Shown here piece by piece: positions 11,382-23,758 of a stretch of 64,000 nt of DNA. The position numbers were made by a program, and so were the translations under genes. Location of the stretch: NCBI RefSeq assembly GCF_038396675.1, contig NC_088934.1, positions 47,116,001 to 47,180,000 of the forward strand. The letters are read 5' to 3'. The notes under the pieces are model-generated. The model was not told where the DNA came from. It searched no databases and worked only from the letters and a program-made list of their open reading frames with translations. Positions within the stretch are counted from its first letter, which is position 1; every line of letters starts with the position of its first letter. Source of the DNA: Hydra vulgaris (taxonomy: Eukaryota > Cnidaria > Hydrozoa > Anthoathecata > Hydridae).

Positions 11382-12930
11382 CTTCATTAGCTTTTTTTGC
11401 GACCATTTTGCATACTTGCTTACATTCAGTAATTTTTGTTTATTCTTCAAGTTTAAGCAGTCCCGAATAGAGCAGGCGCCAAGCCTGATGCAGGTTTAGT
11501 TTGCGGGGCCCTTAAATGAAAACATAAAAAAAAAGGAGGGGGTGAAGAATACTAATGTACAAGAGTAAAATTGTGCTTATTAATAAATATTTAAAAACTC
11601 AATAATATCACTATATTCTATTAAATAAAATCAAGACGTTTTAATTTCTTTTATCACGAAAGTTTTATATAAGTTAATGAATAAATTTAACTGAAAACTA
11701 TTAAATATAAATCTATAGAATTATATTTATATTACCTAGGAATACATAGACAATACTGATGTTCGACATATTTCTAAGTTTTTTCTCAGAAAAATCTTGT
11801 ACAGTAGTTTGCAAATCCATCTGTCTTGCTTCTTGATTTTCACTCAACATGATCGCTAAACCTGTTTAACCTGTTTAATCCAGTGTTATTGTTGATCATA
11901 AATTTTTTAAAGTTTAAATCTAGAAAAATCTCACTTCAGAAGCAACAATCACTTAATCGTTAAGTATACGTGAATGGATATAAATAGGCTTGGAAATGCC
12001 GTAGCTCTGTCATTCTCAGATAAAAATTAAAACACTTTGAATAATTTTTGGGACTATTTTGATAAAAGAATAGATTTTAGTGCCTCCATTTTTTCAAGTG
12101 ACATACTACCGTTTTATCCTGCTTCCAGCTTCACAGTATCATTAGATGTACCCGTTTGTATAATCTTAAAATCTGTCAGAGCAGTTTCTAAACCTGCTAC
12201 ATGTTTTTTTAGTTCTTCTTTTTTGTTATTTTAAAATCTTCCTAAAAATTCCAAATAAATTATGATTTTTTAATTATTCAAAACAATTATCTAGTGATTG
12301 TTTAGCTTTATCTAAAACTAACATAAAAAAAGATATCTTGAATGTATTTAAAGGGTCTATAATAGGCTCACCGTTACTTTTGTAATTAAAATAATGTTTT
12401 TGTTTCCGGAGTCGTTTATTTTAAAATTCTGGACTTGTTTCTTGATCTTCTGCGAGTGTTTTTGCCTTATTTAAATGTTAACGTAAAATTTACCTATTTG
12501 GAGTCTTACTGCTTTAAAACTGAATTTGACATTCCCACATGGTATTAAAAATTTTTTTTTCAGTAAGTACTCTCGCATATTTGAGAAACACCAGCAATCA
12601 TTGTGTAGATGTCAAAAACAAAACACACAGACGTTGAAGAATACCAAAAAATGTAAGAGTTTTGGGACAAATTTTGGCAGTATCTTCCAATATGAAATTA
12701 TAATTATAACATACGCACAGTTTATATAAACTGGCGCTGGAAGCTGGTAATGTACCAGCTGAAACATATCTGAATCTAAGAGACATTTGTTCCTTATGAC
12801 TGATGTCTGGAGTACAGTCAAAAATTACAGAAAAAGACTTTCCGTATTTTAATCGTTCTTTCATGTTATTTTCAATTTTACTGCTTATTACATTGATAAC
12901 TTCATTTTGGATGGTTTTGCTTACATAATT
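11382..12930 (-). mobile_element. hAT-family transposon (ZMYM1/DUF4371-like), decayed copy A
   Basis: On the minus strand the best frame (12598-12969) carries KTIQNEVINVISSKI and the hAT catalytic-core start FSVIFDCTPDISHKEQMSL. The region towards 11440 matches copy B at 28.3-30.8 kb base for base over most of its length, including the C-terminal dimerisation part (near 11880-11990). A hAT-type terminus (CAGTCCCGAATAGAGCAGG) faces inward from 11459. Similarity to copy B continues past this terminus to about 11382, so the two loci share flank as well as element. Several frameshifts make it inactive. Confidence 0.8.
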
Positions 12931-13039
12931 TGCCATCCAGGCTTGGTCACCACACAAGGAAAAAGACATTGCTATTCTAGAGCAAGTACAGGATAAATCC
13001 TAAAAAACATTCACGAAAATAAAGCACTTGCCATATGAA

Positions 13040-13370
13040 GAAAAACACAATCATCTTGGCTTAACTACACTTAAAGAAGGAGAGTTAGAGGTGATCTAAT
13101 TCAACAGTTTAAACTTTTAAAAGGTATTGATCAAATCATTTTTGAAAACTCTAAAGTTCATTGCAACATCGATTTCCAAATACAATTTGTGTGGACATTA
13201 TCTTCGACTTGAACGTCAAAGGGTAAAAATCTGCAAAGAAAGATTCAATATCTTCACTAATTGCATTGCCAATGTATGGAATACGCTACTTTTAGAGGCC
13301 ATAAGCGCTTAATAAGTCAAACCGTTCAAAGATAGTGTTCACAAATTGAAGTTCAATATAGATGAATGAT
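13040..13370 (+). mobile_element. Non-LTR retrotransposon 3' fragment
   Basis: Across frames it reads NHLGLTTLKE, RVRGDLIQQFKLLKGID, then KICKERFNIFTNCIANVWNT. This is the typical C-terminal tail of CR1/L2-like LINE polyproteins (RGDLIQ...KG then FF/NR-type VxNxWNxLP). No RT domain is present. It abuts hAT copy A. Confidence 0.7.
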
Positions 13371-13619
13371 CGGACACACGAGTTTCTTTTCTTTCAGCAT
13401 GGAAGTGCCTGGTTTAGCACTTTCTCATCAAAATGTATATAAATGTCATATATTAACATATAAATGATTTCTGAAATACGTAAACTCACACTCATATTTA
13501 ATCATAGAACTTTATTTTATATAAATTGATTTTTTTAAGGCTATAACTTTTTTTATGCACACTATCCGAAAAAGCTATATATTTAGCAGAATGCACGAAA
13601 TGCACACACGCACACACAA

Positions 13620-13621
<2 letters not shown>

Positions 13622-13711
<90 letters not shown>
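13622..13711. repeat. (CA)n microsatellite
   Basis: About 45 CA dinucleotides with one CT interruption near 13660. It lies downstream of the 3' end of gene A. Confidence 0.97.
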
Positions 13712-13713
<2 letters not shown>

Positions 13714-13802
13714 ACGCATATTTAATAAAAACTCTTTTTTCTATTATTTCAACATACTATTTACTTATAAAATTTTACAAAAATTAGAAAATAAAAAAAA
13801 CA

Positions 13803-13812
13803 TTTATTTATT
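13803..13812 (-). promoter_or_regulatory. Candidate poly(A) signal of gene A
   Basis: On the minus strand AATAAATAAA occurs about 160 nt after the gene A stop codon (13970-13972). It is a plausible 3' processing signal, but AT-rich DNA makes chance matches common. Confidence 0.4.
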
Positions 13813-13969
13813 TAAGGCAAGACATAAATGCTAATATAATTCATGGTTTATATAATGGCTTGTAACTAGTTTGCTGACTGGCTTGTAACATGTTTGCTAA
13901 TAGCTTATGTTTTGTATATTGACTCATTATGCCTGATCAAACGTATCATGAAAAATTTTGTCAAACTTT

Positions 13970-15427
13970 TTATGATTTCCCGATATATTTATCTATAGTA
14001 TCAAAAGCCATTGACATGTAGTTAGGCGTTTCTATAGGCAATTTTTTAGACTGGTTCTGGGCGTTGAAGGACTTCTTATTTTCTTTGTAAAGTTTTAATT
14101 TTTTTTTTTCATTAATCAACTTTTGCTTTAGGACTACGGCATTTTTATAATATTTTTTACATTTCTTTTTAAGCTGCACTGTCTCTTTTTCGGCATTTGT
14201 TCTTCCAACTTTTTCACTTTCTAAATCATACATTAGTTTAGAAATGATTTTTTTGCTTGTTAGCTTTTTTTTCTTTTTTTGATTATTTTCTCGTGATTTT
14301 TGTTGAGTAGAGTTTAACCGAGTAATGTAATTATTCGAATTTTTTCCCCTTCTAAATGCTGAGTTTTGAAAATGTGATTTTACTGGTTTTCTCTTTTTGT
14401 GCGAATGTTTTTTAACTCTTGAGATTTTTTTTTCTGGGGAAATAAAACCATGGTTTTCTATAGTTTGAAATAACTTAAAACTGGCTAAAGTCCTTGCGTC
14501 TTTCAATCTCTTCGAAAGGTTATCAAGTGGAGATTCAGAGATTGACTTAAATAAGTGTTCTCCGTCGTTATATTCAAGTCGTTCTTGTTTAGCATTTTTT
14601 AACTGTTTATTTTTTCTAAAGTTTTTTATTTGTTTTTTCATTACAAAATCTTTAACTGAGATTTTTTTCAAGATCGAATTTATCCAATTTTTTCTGGATT
14701 CCGATGGCGGATCAGATTGATTCAATACATTAAACTCATTTATAGAAAATTTCTTTTCTTTCTTTTCTTTTCTTTTTTTCGTTTTTTCTATTTCTATATT
14801 TTTTTTTATTTCAAAAAGTTCCTCTTTATAGCCGTGTTTCTTTTTCAAGAGTTGAATTTTTTGAAGTAATTCCCGAAATGCTTGCTCGTATTCTATAGTT
14901 TTTTTTTGCAATGTGTATATTGTCTGAATATTTGCAATTTTTTTTCGATGGACATCTTTTAAACTTGTCTTTAAAAGTTTATACTCTTTTATGAGTTGGT
15001 TGAAGGAAAGTCGATTGATTAGTTCGTCAGTAATTTTATCTAAAAGTTCGTCTGAAGCGTTGTAGTTGCTTTGAACGTCGTTGGACTTTTTAAATTGGTT
15101 ATCACAAAGTTTAGATTTTTCCCACAATTCTGGTTCATTTTCTTTATTATCTGCTTTCAATTTTTCTTCAGCATATTTTGCAATTTCCATCTCCAACTTG
15201 GCACGAGCTTGAGCATTTTGTTTCTTGACTTTTTCGCACTTTTTGACTTCTTTTTTTTCCAAGTGACGCTTGGCCAACTCTTGTTTTTTAATACGCTTTT
15301 GGTCAGCAGTTCTTTCTTTTGCCACTTTCTTTAGGTCAGCAGTTTTGCACTTCAATTTCATAATTTCATCAGCTACTCTTTCTTTATCGTTGAGCAATGA
15401 AATTAAATCATCTTTAGCGTTGAAATT
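13970..15427 (-). CDS. Gene A terminal exon, coiled-coil region
   Basis: This is the longest intact frame in the window. It starts after a TAG acceptor (15428-15429) with [18 protein letters not shown] and stops with TAA at 13970-13972. The first roughly 90 residues are a continuous charged helix ([17 protein letters not shown]). A second coiled coil follows ([18 protein letters not shown]). The middle holds a less charged block ([18 protein letters not shown]), and a basic Lys-rich tail precedes the end GKS. No in-frame ATG near the 5' end explains the frame, and it runs on into the upstream exon, so this is not a separate gene. Confidence 0.85.
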   Translation of the reverse strand, partial: NFNAKDDLISLLNDKERVADEIMKLKCKTADLKKVAKERTADQKRIKKQELAKRHLEKKEVKKCEKVKKQNAQARAKLEMEIAKYAEEKLKADNKENEPELWEKSKLCDNQFKKSNDVQSNYNASDELLDKITDELINRLSFNQLIKEYKLLKTSLKDVHRKKIANIQTIYTLQKKTIEYEQAFRELLQKIQLLKKKHGYKEELFEIKKNIEIEKTKKRKEKKEKKFSINEFNVLNQSDPPSESRKNWINSILKKISVKDFVMKKQIKNFRKNKQLKNAKQERLEYNDGEHLFKSISESPLDNLSKRLKDARTLASFKLFQTIENHGFISPEKKISRVKKHSHKKRKPVKSHFQNSAFRRGKNSNNYITRLNSTQQKSRENNQKKKKKLTSKKIISKLMYDLESEKVGRTNAEKETVQLKKKCKKYYKNAVVLKQKLINEKKKLKLYKENKKSFNAQNQSKKLPIETPNYMSMAFDTIDKYIGKS

Positions 15428-16324
15428 CTAGAGGAAAGTTGCATTATTTTTAAATATGATGTCATTTTAAGTATATCATTTTATATTAGCGGGGTCAACC
15501 TTGTGTTTTTTAGATTTATTAGGAAATATTAGTGATTTTTTAAACTAAAATTGTTGATGGTATTCATTGTTTAATCCATAAATATATTTGATCCAGAGAT
15601 CGAAATGAGATCGGTGTGTATATAAAACAGGCTTTTAACATGTAAATTATAAGTATACCAAACTTACTGATAAATACATTTTGGTACATACAGATAAATT
15701 TTAAACAACATAATTTACCGGTGAGTCTTTTTTTTCAATATTCTTTCCCAAATTATAAGCTGAAAATAATGAGCTTTTATCCATGTTACTGATGTTTTCT
15801 GAAAAACAATTAAAAATTTGTATTTAGTTTTTACACATTTATATCTATATGATAAAGTTTTGCATTAAAACCAACAAAAAAATAAACGAACCACAAATTG
15901 TAATTTTGAATCACAAATTGTAATTAGAAAATAGTATAAAACAAAATCTAAAGCATATATCTAAATAACAAAAAGGTAGTAAAAACAAACAAACAAACTT
16001 TGGAGTGATTTAGCGCCAACAACATTTTTTAAATCGTCTAAAGAAGCATAGGGTTTGAACTCGTTTTCCATCTAAATTTATATTTAAATTTTATTTTAAA
16101 TTTTCTTATGCTTAGTTTATAGTCAAAATATATTCAACTAAATTATAGAAAAAAATATATATTATATAAAATTTGTCACTATAGTACAAATAAATATATA
16201 GAACACAAATAAATATATATAAAAAAAATGCACAGATTTAGTACGAAATAATTTTCCTAGATGTTTAATTTAATACCATATATATATATATATATATGGT
16301 ATTTAATTAAACATGTTTATAATA

Positions 16325-16418
<94 letters not shown>

Positions 16419-19400
16419 ATAAACAGCATTACCAATAAAGTACTTTGTGTCAAACTTTCATTTTCACTTGGTGTACAAAATAAAACACTCGAATTCATTA
16501 CTTCAGGAATCGAAGTTTCCACATCTTAAATAAATAGTAATGTAAGAAAATCTCCTACAAAAAATTTATTCATTAGAAGTAATTAAAAAATAAAGTAACA
16601 AACTTTTATGAGATTCAACAAACGAAACTTTTTTCTTATTTCCAGACGTCTTCAATTGACCATACTTTGATATGTTAGAGTATTTGTTTTCCACCTTAAT
16701 TCAAAACACAATTTTCTAATATAAAATATTAATGAGTTTTTTATTTATTTTGAAATTGATATTGAGTTGATTTACAAAAATACTAACCAATGAAACATTC
16801 TTAACACAAAATAGACATATATATACATATCATTTATGAGTAAAAGTACTAACTTTTCTTATTGGTAAGTTAAACTGATGGAAAATTAGAAAAACCCAGA
16901 TGGGTGTTTTCAGGTTTAATTACCAAAACTTGATTTTTATAATATCATTAGATTTTAATAAAAAATTTATTTAATTTGAAAAGATAGTGTTAAACTTAAT
17001 AAACGCTACATGGTCTGGTCAAATCTTGAAAAATTCTTATTTTATCATGTTTTTACATTATAACGACGTAAGCATTGGTCTATAATCACATTATTAAACA
17101 AGTTACCCATTGACTGTGCTCATTTGTATTACAGTTGCTTGTTTTCATAGCATAAGGTTGAGTCAACGTATTGTTTTTTGTACATGCCGGAAGGTTTGGT
17201 GAGAATAGAGTATGTTTCTGGTTTGAACCTCCAACATGGTCAACATTTATTGGTTGCAATGAATGTCCGCTATAGTTATATTTGGTTTTTATTTCGACTT
17301 TTTGATTTTGTCGGCATTCATTTTCCTCCTGCTTAACAAAAAAAATTATTTAAAATGTTTTATATTTTTTAAAAATTATGATTTTTATAAATATGCATTC
17401 ATGAATCTATAAAATTTAGAAATTACCGATGAAAAGGATTCTATAAAGCTTGTTTCTTTTATATTCGTTACATTTGGTTTACAAAATGTAATATTCGCTT
17501 TAGGAATTGTGATTTTCTTACCTTGAATAAAAATTACATGAAAATATATGTTAATTTATTCATGAATAATTAACCTTAAAAATATTCTTAACAAATAATC
17601 TTGAAAAATATTTTTTTTGAAATTTACAAACTTTGCAGTGATTCATTTAAGCATTTCTTTGAACACGATAACAACTTTATTTCATTTGTGGATGTTTGCA
17701 GGTGGTTAGAAGTCGTGGTTGATTGCAGGTGGTTAGAAGTTGTTGGAAAAAATGTAAGATCTTGGCATGACGATTTTGGTACAAAAATCCCATCTCCTTG
17801 AATTAAAAAACAAGATTCAAAAATGTAAAATCTTGAATATTTTACATGATCTGCATTTACTTTGTAAAAATTATAAAAATATTTTAAGTTATTCAATATT
17901 ATACTAATTGTTTTTTTAATTAGTAATTTATTATGATAAAAATGTATAGTAAAAAATGAAATTTTTTTTATAGTCAAAAAACAAATTTCTTTTTTTACTA
18001 TAAAAAAAAATTTTTTATAGTAAAAAAAGAAACAAATTTTGATAATAAAATTTTAAACTTTCACCAGATATCACAAACATCTTTGGGATTGTCTATAATT
18101 TATGCAACGCTAAATTTAACTAAAAAACAAAACAAAAAAGATCAAAAGTTTTCTTTTGCAGAGTCTTTAATTAAAAAAAAATAAAAACAGCCCTTTAAGT
18201 TCGATGAAAATCTCCGAGCAAAAGAGCAAATGATTTCCAACTTCTATTTTTAAAATAAGTTTAGCGTTGCGTAACTTATGGATGATCCCTAAGTAAATAG
18301 ATGGATAAAACTATTCTGATCTAGGAAACTTTTTGCACGACAATTTTTAGAGGGAACAGTAAGGGACTATGAACATTACATTTTTATATAAAAAAGCAAA
18401 AGTGAAAATCTTGCCCTTTATTTATAAAAAGTTTCAAGAGCAAATAATGAAAATTAAAATTAAAAAAAGGTTCTGAAATATAACAAACTATTGAGTGCTT
18501 CCTGATCAATATATTCTAATTCTTTTTGTCGCTTTTCTTTTAATTCTTTTTCGTTTAAAAGAGTTTTTATGGTTGACATAGGCACATCATCTTCATATAA
18601 TATAAGACCTATTGGTTGCACTGGTTGTTCACTCACAAGATTTAATTTTGAAGGTTTTTTGATTTCCCAACTTTTTGAAGGTTTCTTGTTTTCCCAGGTC
18701 AGGTCGAATGTGCATTCGTTTTTTAACTAACATTAAAAAATTTATTAATGTTGAAAAATGTAAACGTTTTTAAAATTTAAAAAAATTTTAAGTATGTTTG
18801 TATTTTTTGCATCAAGGTATACCCATGTAATGCTATCATTTGCTGTGTACTTTTCTGTGCAGCCTGTATTTTGTAAAGTAGCATCAGATATTATTATCTC
18901 TTGATCTAAAATAATAAAATTTTGTATATGAGTTTGCAAAAGAGCTCCTAAATTTGTAAATGGGCCCCTAAAATTCGCTATCCTACCTCTTCCTCATTTG
19001 GAGGTTTAGGCTAGCCTACGGTTTTGTGTGTGTGCATAAATTTTATATCCATGTCACAAAACTTTATTTTACATTATTACATATAAAAAAACAAACCATT
19101 TAACAAGTCAGATTTGGAAAATATACTCTGGTCCTCCTCTATGCTTTCATTACAAATGGAATCAGATAACGACTGTGGAGTAGAGCTCACAGATAATGGC
19201 TGTGGAGTAGAGTTCACATCTAGTAAATTTGGGCTGAACTCTTTATGTTCCTAAATTTAAATTATATTGCAATAACATTTGAGTACGAACTGATGTAACG
19301 AACTTTTAAATTTTGATAATATTTTTTTGTTGTTCAGACAAAAAAAATTATTTTTTCGTTTAAATAACCAAAATTAATGGAGATAATTGTTAGTTAAAAG

Positions 19401-21457
19401 AAAAATAAATTTATTTAATAATATTACTTCCAAAACTCTGTAAATAAGGCAAAGACCATGTTAAGTAAAAAATGTTAGCATTTTAAAAGTGCCATGAAAA
19501 AATACGGTTTGTCTATTAAATTACGCAATTCTATTAAAAATATTTTTGTATTTTAACATGTTATGTCTTTTTACATCCGCGATTGTCTTTTCAGCACATT
19601 ATGTTCGGTTGAAAAGCATTTTTTATTTTAGCCTATTATACGCGTTACTTTTTCTCAACTTATACAATAAAAATACTTTCAACTTATGAAGTAAAAGTTT
19701 GAACTATTGTATACTTTAATGAAAAATTTTACCATATTTTCTTTGTTTGAAAACTTTTTCTTTGTTTGAAACTTTTTCTTAATTTTTTCTGTCCATTTTT
19801 TTTTAGGTTCTTTTACAAGTTGAACGGGTGTTAGTGTTGGTGTTTTTTTTACACAATATTTTGTATTTTTTAATTTTTCATTTAAAGATTTAAAACTGTC
19901 GTCGTCGCTCTCACTTACGTCAACCCCTAAAAAAATGGTTATGAAGTACTTAGAAAATTTATTGAAAATAATAATAAAAGTTAATAATAAAACAATTCTA
20001 AGTAAAACTATAATGGTATATTTCTTTATATAAATAAAATAGTTCTTTTATACCTAGCTTGTAAGAATGTAAAAAAAACCCATGAGCGAATCCAAGATTC
20101 AGTGGTGGTGATGGTGGCGAAGAATAATTATAGTAGGTATACTGAAAAGAGGGTTTGGAAGGCGTACTCTTTCTTTAGTCGTAGAGTGGGTGGAGGGAAT
20201 TGTGGGGTTGTTAAACTTATTGTAGCAAGTTGAAAAGGTTGTTTTCATTATAAATGTTGCATTTTTAGTTATATATATATTTACAATATTTACATAAGGT
20301 TGCAATTTTCTAAAATTTTTGCATTATAATTTTCAGAAAATGAAAAACGAAACTTTTTTTATGCCGTTATGAAAATATTTCATATCAAGAATATTTCGAA
20401 CTTGGCTAACCACGAACCCTCAGTACAACGTTATCATCGTACACACTTAGTTAGCATTTATTGATAAAAGACTTACTACAGTTCACAAGAAAAAAAAAAA
20501 AAAACATGATCGAGTTTTTTCATTCCAATTTTTTCTTTTGTGAAATTATTTCTTTTGTCAAAAACTTAAAAAGTGAAAAAATTCACTTTTTAAATTTTTA
20601 ATGAAAAAAGAATAACTCCAACAATTAAAACTTTTATTTATTGGGAAGAACTCCGTATATTTTTATATTGTCATTATATTTTCAATATATAAAACATTAT
20701 TATTATAATTATATTTAATTTGAATAAAAATATACTTATATTTAATTTGATACCAAAGATTTTTTTCGATGCCTTAAAACATTTTTGCTTCTTCTTTGTT
20801 GTATTTAAATAAAGCATTAATCCATTCAAACTTTTCATTTTCATTTGTACAACATAGGTTAAGATTGACTGGTTCACTCTTCCTTAGTGTAATGGAGATA
20901 ATAACTTACGGGTTCACTCTATTTTATTATTAAGGAGATTGAAAATTATAGTTTACAAGGTACACTGTACAGTTATGTTTGAAATAAATGGGACTTGAGT
21001 TTACCCAATCTTTAACTAATTTAGCTTTAAAGGGTCCCTGCTTATTATAAAAAAATTGAAGTAAAGTTTATGAAGAAAAGAAATAAAATGCTTAGACAAA
21101 TAATTATTTTTTTACCGTTTTTAGAAGAGCTGTTTAGATCAGCTCTAAGGAACTTTTCTTTTTCGAGAGAGGATGTTGAATAAAATTCCTCTGAATTCTT
21201 ATCATTTTTAAATGAAATCTAAGATAAATAAAAATATTAAAAGTGAAAAAGTTATGCATTTTAAATAAATTAAAAAGATTGAAGTAACATTGGTTAATTA
21301 AATTAAGTTAATATTAAAAATAAAAAAATAGAATAAAAAAAAATGTGTAACTTACTTCTTCTGAAAATGAAAGTGTTACTTCCGATTCGGTTTTAGGTCC
21401 AAAACCTTTTAAAAATTCGGAATGCTTTTTAGCGCGACTTTTAAAAAACAATTTCAT
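13970..21457 (-). CDS. Gene A: multi-exon coiled-coil protein, family not recognised
   Basis: I assembled this by requiring GT-AG borders and matching phase at every junction. Exons in sense order: 21356-21457 (ATG at 21457), 21116-21218, 21005-21015 (tentative), 20781-20878, 20054-20172, 19733-19926, 19097-19250, 18823-18905, 18489-18726, 17632-17796, 17427-17521, 17107-17331, 16604-16694, 16433-16524, 15999-16071, 15719-15798, 13970-15427 (stop). They total 3,381 nt, an open frame of about 1,126 aa. The N-terminal half is low-complexity and polar, with Ser/Thr/Pro-rich repeats. Exon 18489-18726 has a compact block, [16 protein letters not shown], then a charged helix. The last 486 residues are Lys/Glu-rich coiled coil with basic clusters ([10 protein letters not shown]). 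No signal peptide or membrane segment is seen. A cytoskeletal, centrosomal or nuclear role would fit but is a guess. Exons 3-5 are the least certain. Confidence 0.75.
16278..16413. repeat. (TA)n tracts in a gene A intron
   Basis: Two (TA)n runs at 16278-16297 and 16326-16413 are separated by a gtatttaattaaacatg-type spacer. The spacer and the preceding bases form an imperfect inverted repeat (gtttaatttaatacc against ggtatttaattaaac). Confidence 0.95.
17700..17745. repeat. 27-bp coding tandem duplication in gene A
   Basis: Within exon 17632-17796 the sequence ggtggttagaagt recurs after 27 bp. It encodes the repeated peptide TTSNHLQST / TTSNHLQTS. The duplication is in frame, so it keeps the reading frame open. 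Confidence 0.85.
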
Positions 21458-21910
21458 TGTTTGTTTTATATATAAATTATATATTAAACGTAAAATTTTT
21501 TTTTTCTTCGATTTATGATAAATCCAATCTGCTATGATTCAAAACTAACTTCAAAAAACTCAATAACTTTTGCATAAAAGTTTTCGTTCCAATTTGACGT
21601 TTCCTGATAATTTGACGTCATACAAAAAGATTCATTGTATTTACAGTATATTTTTTTATAGTAATACATTGTATTTACTAAATATTTTCAGGCCTAGGAA
21701 GGCAAATATTTAAGGGCGGCAAATTTTTTTTTGGCAACCTTGTGGTTTCAATTTATTTATGTGTTTTTTTTTAGTGTATGGCTTAATACCTATATTTATC
21801 CATTTAATCTAATTTTGAAGCAAATTATACTCAAATAGTATGAAATGAACTAAATGAATACCAGAAAAAATTTTTACATCAAGAAAACATTTTTTTAACC
21901 TTAATTTAAT
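21458..21910. other. Gene A 5' flank
   Basis: The bases just upstream of the gene A start codon are AAACAAACA, a good metazoan initiation context. No defined TATA or initiator could be separated from the AT-rich background. A 5' UTR and promoter are expected here, but their limits are unknown. Confidence 0.35.
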
Positions 21911-22062
21911 CAGGGCCGACGACACCAAGGAGGAGGGGGGGTGCACTTTTTTTCTAAAGGCCCTTAATTTTTTATTTTTCAGAAATTTCTAGATAATAAA
22001 GGATATTTTTTGAAAATTGACGATTGTGCCCCTCCACATCAAAACCCGGGTGGTTGGCCTTG
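21911..22062. mobile_element. 152-bp hAT-type MITE, copy 1
   Basis: It begins CAGGGCCGACGACACCAAGG and ends GGTTGGCCTTG, whose reverse complement is CAAGGCCAACC. The copy at 33699-33856 shares the whole layout: a G-rich left third, a tctaaagg/ccttt middle and a gtgcccctccac right third. The CAGGG-type ends suggest hAT. No transposase is present. Confidence 0.75.
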
Positions 22063-22500
22063 TTAATACCAGCATTTTTGTTTATCAAGTTATATTTAAT
22101 CTATTTTTATTTTTAAATATTCATGAAAATCTTTATTAAAAGTTTAAGCTTCTATAAAATTCAAATGTTTCCACGTTTTTTTCAACAAACTTGTTGAAGA
22201 TATACTTGATAACCTTTACAAATTTATTCATGATAAGTATTCGACTTGAAGAACAAACTTTTAAGACCACTGCTACATAATAAACAGATGTCAAGGAGAT
22301 ATGTTCTAGAGCGCTTTCATGTGTTGTTTTTAGAAAACTCGATTGAAACATGTTGTTTTTTTTTTACTATTTTTATATATTTACTATATTTTTATGATTT
22401 ATTTTTATTGATTTTTTTATTAAATATAATAAGTAAAGTGGATTTTTTAGAATCATTTCATAAAAAACGGTGAACTTGATTATGTCAACCTCTCAAAAAT
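22063..22500. other. AT-rich interval, no gene seen
   Basis: Two opposed frames of about 70 codons exist (22136-22351 minus, 22246-22473 plus). Neither shows a recognisable motif or splice context. Confidence 0.4.
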
Positions 22501-23070
22501 CGCATGCAAGTAAACGGTAATCAATATAGGAAAATGTCGGAAGAAAAGCTTGAAAAGAATAAAGAGGCTATCAATTAAAACTGATTTCTTTCATTTAAAT
22601 CAAGTACAACTGATAATGAATCTGCATAATTTATTCCTGATAATGAAGAAGAAAAGGAACTAATCTAATGAATCTAAACAGTCAACATCAATGACTTGCG
22701 AGAGCGAACGAACCATCACAAAATTGACTAAAAATTACAATATCTTCATGTCAATAATTAGGATAAAGATCCAGCAAAATGAATTATGTATGATTTTTGT
22801 GTTGACTTTTTTGCTACCCACGGATTCAACCAAAATAAAGATGTCAAATTCAATAAATCTGAAAAAATTTATCCAGATCAACCACCATATTTGACTCTTG
22901 AAATGTTTTCACAAGCTCCTACAGAAAAAATTAACATTAAAGTTATTAGATGACAAACACAATGAATATGGCTTGTATATTCAGAAAGTACTGGAAGAGA
23001 TTTTGTTGACCGTGTCAATTATTTAACAAAGACTTTTGATTTGAACAAGAATGATAGCAGCAAAATGTAG
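22500..23070 (+). mobile_element. hAT transposase N-terminal fragment
   Basis: The broken plus-strand frames read NGNQYRKMSEEKLEKNKEAI, then after a gap KDPAK-IMYDFCVDFFATHGFN and KIYPDQPPYLTLEMFS, then WLVYSESTGR. This order (basic N-terminus, D-P-A-x-W-type segment, YLT...MF, WLxYS) matches the N-terminal region of ZMYM1/TTF-type hAT transposases. The catalytic core is missing. Confidence 0.6.
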
Positions 23071-23261
23071 TAAAAAAGTTAACTGGTTTTTTACTTTTTT
23101 GAAATTTAGTTGCATAAATGAATTTTACAATTTTTCTGTTGTAAGAGTTAGTTGAAAAAAAAAAACAAATTTGGTTCATTAAAATAATTTTTAAGCGATA
23201 AAAGTATGTTAATCATAATGTAAAGACATAAAAATCGATTAAAGAAAATAATCTTTTAACA

Positions 23262-23425
23262 ATATAAAGATGGAAAAGGTTATGAAATTATTTCTAAAGT
23301 AGCAAATGTTAGGCCAAATAGCGTAGGAAACATCATTAGAAAATATTAAAAAAATGGTTACCATCAAAAATTTGCCAAGAAAAAGACGTTTTGGCAAATC
23401 AGCAAAACTTATGTCTATGTTTTGC
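23262..23425 (+). mobile_element. Tc1/mariner transposase HTH fragment
   Basis: It reads DGKGYEIISKVANVRPNSV then GNIIRKY and, after a frameshift, NLPRKRRFGKSAKL. That is the helix-turn-helix plus basic linker of a Tc1-type transposase. Nothing of the DDE/D core follows. Confidence 0.6.
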
Positions 23426-23758
23426 TGAATTTTGGCAAAACTTGGAATTATTTGAAATTATCAGAAATTATCTCAAAATCTGAATTATTTGAATAAATAA
23501 AAAAAATACGAATCTTTCATTATATCTGCTCTGTTTTTAAATTTGTTTTTAATTTGATAAAACTTATTAATAATATTTATAAGTATTATTGTAATTTTCG
23601 TGTTCGGCATTTTACACACATGCTTCGTGTTATTATTATTACTTGAAATACATATAGCGGCCTGCACGCCTTAAACTTTATGTTGTATGTAGTTCTTAAT
23701 CTAACATTATCCTTAGAATATTACATGATACCAGAAGTAAACCTGTGTTTGAAATAAA

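Noticed and set aside
16307..16522. Minus-strand frame METSIPEV... as a stand-alone small protein
   Set aside because: Only 16433-16524 is coding, as an internal exon of gene A. The rest reads into (TA)n.
20099..20305. Minus-strand frame ending in five histidines
   Set aside because: The same DNA in another frame joins gene A at both splice borders (exon 20054-20172). The His-ending frame is a shadow.
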